Positions 16,102-21,450 of a stretch of 21,450 nt of DNA are shown here, one piece after another; positions within the stretch are counted from its first letter, which is position 1, and each line of letters starts with the position of its first letter. The position numbers were made by a program, and so were the translations under genes. The DNA comes from Symbiodinium natans (lineage: Eukaryota > Sar > Dinophyceae > Suessiales > Symbiodiniaceae). Under the pieces are notes generated by a model. That model saw nothing but the letters and a program-made list of their open reading frames with translations. It ran no database searches and was not told the origin of the DNA. The stretch lies in the NCBI GenBank assembly GCA_905221605.1, contig CAJNDS010001361.1:1-21450 (forward strand), read 5' to 3'.

Positions 16102-16361
16102 GGCTCAGAATGTACTTGCTCAGAGGCTTGCTGCTGGGGATGCTGAGAACCAAAAGTGCTCTGAAGAAAAACAAGTTCCTCATGCTCAAGCTCTGTCTGA
16201 GTCCTAGATGCAAGCACTCACTCCTGTCTCAGTGCCTAAATGCAAGCCCTCACTGAAGCTAAATGCAGCCCAGCAGCTGGCCAAGCTGAGCCCACTGAGG
16301 AGGGCAAAGCTCAGGAAGACGGCCATCTTCGTCTGAGTCTTCCTGAGATGCAAAGCCACTA
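16102..16361. other. Upstream region of the second gene, with short open frames on both strands
   Basis: CTNAG-dense region. A minus-strand frame from ATG at 16326 to about 16204 (41 codons) begins MAVFLSFALLSGLSLASCW, which looks like a signal peptide. A plus-strand frame from ATG at 16100 (36 codons, MAQNVLAQRLAAGD) shares the palindromic CATG with the minus-strand start at 16101. Neither has a recognised family; either could be a 5' exon or chance. Confidence 0.35.
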
Positions 16362-16447
16362 GGTTTAGGGTTTAATTAGGGTTTAATTAGGGTTTAGGGT
16401 TTAGGGTTTAGGGTTTAGGGTTTAGGGTTTAAGGTTTAAGGTTTAGG
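16362..16447 (+). repeat. TTTAGGG array with AATTAGGG variants
   Basis: Short array of the element-type telomere-like repeat between CTNAG-rich blocks. Confidence 0.85.
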
Positions 16448-17057
<610 letters not shown>

Positions 17058-17227
17058 ATTAATTTCGAGTCATATATAAGCTCATCCCGTTTAGATTCAT
17101 ATGGATTCCTTTTAAATCTATCTAAACTCCTCCCTATTAAAATCATATAAACCACCGGAGCCCTTTATTCAGGACCCAATCCACGCCCCGACTGTTCAGG
17201 GGGGGTGGGGGGGGGGGGGGGGGGGGG
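17058..17227. other. Right subterminal region of the element
   Basis: AT-rich stretch (17058-17155), then TTATTCAGGACCC (17165-17177), shared in direct orientation with the left end (6930-6942), and a poly-G tract from about 17200. No coding sequence. Confidence 0.6.
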
Positions 17228-17254
17228 CCCCCCACATTAAAGCAGGTCCCACAT
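17228..17254 (-). repeat. Right terminal inverted repeat
   Basis: Read on the minus strand it begins ATGTGGGACCTGCTTTA, the partner of the left end, and continues into the poly-G/C tract at 17202-17233. TA at 17255-17256 is the right copy of the target duplication. Confidence 0.85.
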
Positions 17255-17256
17255 TA

Positions 17257-17793
17257 AGCCCTAGACCCTAAACCCCAAACCCCAAACCCCAAACCCCGAA
17301 CCCCGAACCCCAAACCCCAAACCCCAAACCCCAAACCCTAAACCCTAACCCCTAACCCCTAAACCCTAAACCCTGAACCGACTTGAAATCGAAGGACTTG
17401 TTGGTCTTGCGGGTTCTTCGTCGGGAACGCAGGAGTAAGCCCTTACATCCCCCCTATATATCTCTAACACGCTTTTGGGGGTCCTTATAATCAGGCGGCC
17501 CCTCTGGTTTAGGGTTTAGGGTTTAGGGTTTAGGGTTTAGGGTTTAGGGTTTAGGGTTTAGGGTTTAGGGGGCAGAATTTTGAGAACTGTCCATATGAAG
17601 CCTTCTGCGGGATTGCACAGGGGTACTTAGTTCCGCCAAACCTTTGCCAAGGAACCAGTGAGTTGACAGTCCCAGAACCCCTAAACCCTAAACCCTAGAC
17701 CCTAAACCCTAAAACCCAAAACCCTAAACCCTTAACCCTAAACCCTAAACCCGAAACCCTAAACCCTGACCCTGGAACTCCCAGGGATCCGGC
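17257..17793 (-). other. lipA intron, portion right of the element
   Basis: CCCTAAA/CCCCAAA array (17258-17380), a TTTAGGG array (about 17505-17570), a CCCTAAA array (about 17675-17770) and an intervening AT/GC-mixed segment (17380-17505) with a dispersed-repeat fragment. The array orientation flips twice within 540 bp. Confidence 0.75.
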
Positions 17794-17844
17794 CACCGAG
17801 CAGAAGCGGCAGCCGCGCGTGCAGGTATCTCCCATGATCATCAC
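17794..17844 (-). CDS. lipA: lipA exon with radical-SAM CX3CX2C motif
   Basis: Seventeen codons, phase 0 at both ends. It encodes VMIMGDTCTRGCRFCSV, in which the three cysteines bind the radical-SAM [4Fe-4S] cluster. The acceptor is GCAAG and the donor is GCCGGA. This is the last host exon before the 12-kb intron that contains the mobile element. Confidence 0.97.
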
Positions 17845-19066
17845 CTTGCTGCGACTTAGGGCTTGGGGGTTTAGGGTTTTTGGGGTCAGGGTTTAGGGTT
17901 TAGGGTTTAGGGTTTCGGGTTTCGGGTTTCGGGTTTGGGGTTTAGGGTTTAGGGTTTAGGGTTTAGGGTTTTGGGTTTAGGGTTTAGGGTTTAGGGCGTC
18001 ATCACCTTAGGGTTTGGGGTTTAGGTTTGGGGGTTTCGGGTGGGGCTTCCGGGCTTGGGGATGAGGGTTTAGGGGATTGGGGGCCCAGGTTTTTCTGGGC
18101 TTTAAGGTGCGCAGAGACTCGTGGGGATCCAGGAGGGCTTAGGTGAAGATAGGTTAAGGGCTGAGGGGTTGGAGCTCATCGGGGTTTAGAACAACAAGAC
18201 CCAAACAAGCTCACATCACGAAGCCTCTAGACCCCGAACCCCACAACCCTGAAGACCGCTGTAGGCGAAAAACGCAGTTCAGGGCTTCTGAAGGCTTGGG
18301 GCTTATGTGGAGTTTTTTTCCCGAAATTAGGGGTACCACCCTAAACCCTAAACCCTAAACCGGTCCTTATGATAAGGGAATCCTGCTTATTTTGGTGTCT
18401 CCCTTATTTCGTAAACACCCATGTCTCGGGCTTCTGAGGTACTCAGAGCAGGACAGGCCCCAACCGAAAGGGTTTAGGGTTTAGGGTTTAGGGTTTAGGG
18501 TTACAAGGGTTCAGGGTGCTTTAAGCCTCTGGGTGCCTTGAAGGTCCAAATACTTTCGCGTTTAGGGTTTAGGTTTTTCTCCTTAGGGCTTAGGGCGCAT
18601 ATGGGCCCTTTTGGAAGCCATAGGGTTTAAGGTTTAGGGTTTTTGTGGTTTAGGGATGAGTGAGCTCCGGACGAGCAAGATTCACTACAGGCTATACGTT
18701 GCAATGCAAAGGCAGGTGAGGCCTGCAGGTCTGTGTACCCGCCAAAAATCTGGGGTAGGTTTGGGGGGGCGCCCTATGAAGAAAAACAATTCCATGCCTT
18801 TGTAAGGATGATGTGGGGGACTAAGGGGTCCCTAGAAAAAGTAGAAACAACTCAAAACCCTACCCCTGAAGAGACAAAGGGTAGAGCCGACAACAGGCAT
18901 TCATCTTGAGGTCGCGGGGGAGAAATCTCGTAGTAGGGGCCTGAAGAATGAGAAGAGGGTTTTTGGGGGAGGCTATGATAGTATCATGACAATTTAAAAC
19001 GGACCATAAGGGAATAATAGTAGTAATTATTCCGACACCCCCCCCCCCCTGGTAGGAGGCCCAGGC
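17845..19066 (-). other. lipA intron, 1.2 kb, mixed arrays
   Basis: GC-AG intron. TTTAGGG arrays at about 17888-17998 and 18470-18500, a short copy of the upstream exon junction (TCATCACCTTAGGG) near 18000, and a GGGGTACC-type repeat at about 18320-18415. Segment 18600-19020 shows no recognisable gene. Poly-C lies near 19038-19050. Confidence 0.72.
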
Positions 19067-19091
19067 AGTGGCTGTACCTCCAGACCAGCAC
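19067..19091 (-). CDS. lipA: lipA 25-nt microexon (CWSGGTAT)
   Basis: A 25-nt exon: one base completing a Glu codon plus eight codons. It carries the third auxiliary-cluster cysteine and the conserved W and TAT. The acceptor is GCCCAG and the donor is GCCTGG (GC type), ending phase 0. It joins directly to VMIMGDTC of the next exon. Confidence 0.92.
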
Positions 19092-19955
19092 CTGGGCGGA
19101 TCAAAACTTGGAGGTTCATGGGCACTTCTACCCCCAAGTAGGGTTTAGGGGTTCAGGGGTTTCGGGTTTACTTGCTACAGGTGATTCCGAAGTTACATTG
19201 CAGTTGTTTGTTCAACTCTTAAGCCGCCAACAGGCGGGTTTTTGCCTACAGAGGGCGGATTTGGGCGACAATCCCAGTTGAGGGGGGGGGGGGGGGGGCT
19301 CCAAGCCCTGTACACGAAGCTCCTTCGTAGAGTTTTAGGGCTATGTGGTCAGGGTCGGAGGTTTAGGGTTCAGCCTCCCAGCATCTTCTAAGCCCTAAAC
19401 CCTAAACCCTAAACCCTAAACCCTAAACCCTAAACCCTAAACCCTAAACCCTAAACCCTAAACCAGCCTCTGGGCCACGAGCAAACCCTGAACCCTAGGG
19501 TTGAGGGCTGGGGCTTTATTCAGGCTGAGAAGATTTAAGGGCCAAATCTCAAGCCGCCCTCCCCCCCCAGGACAACATCGCCCTTAAAACGTGCGCGCTT
19601 GACCGGACGTTTGGGGTGTAGGGTTTAGCGCTAGGGTCTAAGGTTTAGGGTTTAGAGCCAGTAGGGTTGCACTTCTCAACCCCAACTGAAGCCCCAAAAT
19701 CGCGACAGCCACAGTGTGTGTTAGAACTTCTCAAACAGGATCCCCTGAAACCACATCAAAAAGCTACAACATCTCCCAAGGGCCTGCTTAGCTGCACCCT
19801 AAACCCTACGAATCTTAGGGTTTAGGGTTTGTATAGGGTTTAGGGTTTATATAGGGCTTAGGGTTTATTTTTTGTTTTTTAATAGGATTTAGGGTTTATC
19901 TGTTTATGAAAATACCCCGTAAGGGCCCAACACCCTCGTAGATAAGGCTAGGAGC
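19092..19955 (-). other. lipA intron, 0.86 kb
   Basis: GC-AG intron with a poly-G tract (about 19281-19298), a clean CCCTAAA array (about 19391-19465) and short TTTAGGG runs at 19815-19900. No coding sequence is recognised between them. Confidence 0.72.
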
Positions 19956-19990
19956 TCTCCGGCGTTGGGGCAGCGTGCCTCCTGGCAGAC
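19956..19990 (-). CDS. lipA: lipA 35-nt microexon (VCQEARCPNAGE)
   Basis: Encodes the first two cysteines of the CX4CX5C auxiliary [4Fe-4S] motif. The acceptor is TTCAG before GTC and the donor is GCTCCT (GC type). It ends in phase 2 (GA), and the next exon's first G completes the Glu codon before the third cysteine, giving the expected GECW. Confidence 0.95.
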
Positions 19991-20538
19991 CTGAATCAAG
20001 GACGCTTCAGCTGCCGCAGGCTTAGGGTTTAGGGTTTAGGGTTTAGGGTTTAGGGTTTAGGGTTTAGGGTTTAGGGTGAATCAAGGATGCTTCAGCTGCC
20101 GCAGGCTTAGGGTGCTCAGATCCGAAAGTGTCTGGGATTCAGGTTGCAACTTGCAGCTATTTCGGGCTTAGGGTTTGGGGGCTTCTGGCTTTTGGTATAG
20201 GGATTCATAGAGATTGCAACTTGCAGATGTTTAGGGCTTCAGGCTTTGGGTTCTTGTTTCGCAAGCGCACCATGGGTGAGTCCCAGCAAACCTGGATATA
20301 TACTCCTAAACCCCGAACCCCGAACCCTAAAACCCTGAACCCGAACCCTGAACCCTAAACCCTAAACCCTCAATCCCGAACCACCGACTGGGAGCTTCCC
20401 GAGTTTCTCCGAATCTGAACCGGGCGTTTAAGCGAATTTCGGGCTTTGGGGTTTGGGTTTTAGGGTTTAGGGCGAAACCCTGAACCCTAAACCCTAAACC
20501 CTAAAAAGCCCAAAAAAGCCCAAGACCTGGGCCCTGGC
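19991..20538 (-). other. lipA intron with a 36-bp duplication around a TTTAGGG array
   Basis: GC-AG intron. The 36-bp segment 19992-20027 recurs at 20077-20112 with one difference; the 49 bp between is seven TTTAGGG units. A second duplicated segment (TTGCAACTTGCAG) occurs near 20145 and 20213. Confidence 0.85.
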
Positions 20539-20584
20539 GGTCGCGAGCCCAGTCTCCTTGATGGTGGCACGGACTTCCTTGTAC
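20539..20584 (-). CDS. lipA: lipA exon (YKEVRATIKETGLAT)
   Basis: Most upstream exon recognised. It encodes the amphipathic segment before the auxiliary-cluster cysteines, matching the family's 'Y..LK..LR.L.L.T' stretch. The donor is GCCAGG (GC type), phase 0. The acceptor is either CAGAAG with exon start at 20584, or CTCAG with start at 20587, so the 5' boundary is uncertain by three bases. Confidence 0.82.
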
Positions 20585-20587
20585 CTT

Positions 20588-21450
20588 CTGAGTTTCAGGG
20601 TTTAGGGTTTGGGGTGCAGGGTTTCGGGTTTCAGGGTTGAGGGTTCAGAGTTTCAGGGTTGAGGCTTTAGGGTTTAGTGTTTGAGGGTTTCAGGGTTGAG
20701 GGTTTTGGGTCTTCAGGGTTTCGGGTTCAGGGTTTGGGGTTGGATGTGAACTCTAAACCCTACACCCTGATTGCACTCACGTCTTTCATAACACACGGCC
20801 CACCCTCGGATCCAAAACCTTCAGTGAATCCCTATACACCCCAAACCCCTAAACTCCTAAACCCTTAACAGGCTAAAATCCTAAACTTCCTAAACTCCCT
20901 AAACCCTACAAACTCCCTAAACCGTAAAAACTCCCTAAACCCTAACAACTCCCTAAACCCTGAACTCTCTAAACTGTAAACCCCTAAACTACCTAAACCC
21001 TAAACTCCCTAAAGACTGAGTCGCTGAACCCCACACCCCAAAAGTCTCCTAGGCTTCGACTTAGATCTCGGAACCCCAACATACAACCATCTCGGGCCCC
21101 AACTTTCGCAGGATTTAGGGTTTAGGGGTTTCGGGTTTGAGGGTTGTAGGGTTCATGGTTTTAGGGTTTTGGGAGGTTCTCTCCGAAGCAGGACGTCTTC
21201 TCCACAGCTCCCAGAACCTGCTACATTAGAACCAGAGCTGCGTCATTCACTGCCTCAGCAGCGGCTCGCCAGAAACCCTAAAGCCCTAAAGCCCTAAAGC
21301 CCTAAAGCCCTAAAGCCCTAAAGCCCTAAAGCCCTAAAGCCCTAAAGCCCTAAAGCCCTAAAGCCCTAAAGCCCTAAACCCTAAACTCTAAAGCCTAAAG
21401 CCCTAAACATGATGACTAGCTCGCGGGGGGGGGGGGGGGGGGGGGGGGGG
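20588..21450 (-). other. Sequence upstream of the first recognised lipA exon
   Basis: Decayed TTTAGGG/TTCAGGG (20590-20735), CCCTAAACTC-type repeats (20820-21010), a homogeneous GCCCTAAA octamer array (about 21271-21385) and a terminal poly-G run (from about 21425), probably an assembly edge. The N-terminal LipA exon (PxWLK region) was looked for and not found. Confidence 0.6.
21271..21385 (-). repeat. GCCCTAAA octamer array
   Basis: At least twelve nearly perfect copies of an octamer variant distinct from the CCCCTAAA (14105-14280) and TTTAGGGG (1143-1280) octamers. Confidence 0.92.

Noticed and set aside
20004-20020. LRQLK peptide resembling the segment before the first LipA cysteines
   Set aside because: The 20539-20584 exon already supplies that segment and joins in phase; this sequence is part of a duplicated intron 3' end.

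Overview
The window looks like nuclear DNA of a dinoflagellate, most likely Symbiodiniaceae or a close relative. The evidence is (i) pervasive TTTAGGG/CCCTAAA-type repeats in both orientations; (ii) a host gene cut into very short exons whose introns start with GC (9), GA (2) or GT (1) and end in AG, with G as the next exon base, the known dinoflagellate splice pattern; and (iii) high GC at third codon positions.

Layout. The 'unique' islands between telomere-like arrays in both flanks are exons of one gene on the minus strand, lipoyl synthase (lipA/LIAS). Twelve exons (25-78 nt) can be placed from about 20587 down to 66. Joined at their splice sites they keep frame and follow the LipA order, including both Fe-S cysteine motifs. 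The gene runs off the left edge (C-terminus missing), and its N-terminus was not found at the right. No other host gene is visible; the rest of the flanks is intron filled with telomere-like arrays, poly-G tracts and degenerate repeats.

A 10,377-bp mobile element (6878-17254) sits in the lipA intron between the CxxxCxxC exon (17794-17844) and the next exon (5719-5766). It has imperfect terminal inverted repeats (23 of 27 positions match), a TA target duplication, and an empty site that restores the CCCTAAA heptad register. It carries two minus-strand genes. The first (7394-11845) encodes a very large transposase-like protein: N-terminal helix-turn-helix, Tc1/mariner/pogo-like DDxD core, lysine-rich linker and C-terminal Ulp1/C48 SUMO-protease domain; its 3' end is broken by homopolymer frameshifts. 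The second is a probable multi-exon gene (12826-16101) whose first exon encodes a CxxC...CxxC zinc-ribbon and coiled-coil protein, followed by about nine short candidate exons separated by telomere-like arrays. Between them lie 248-bp tandem repeats containing a TIR-like motif. A (TAC)n microsatellite lies near the right end.

The most unusual signal is that the element is saturated with the interrupted palindrome CTNAG (about one per 20-45 bp by hand count, against about one per 256 expected) in coding and non-coding parts alike. The lipA exons have none. Candidate 3' splice sites of the element's second gene also fall at CTNAG.
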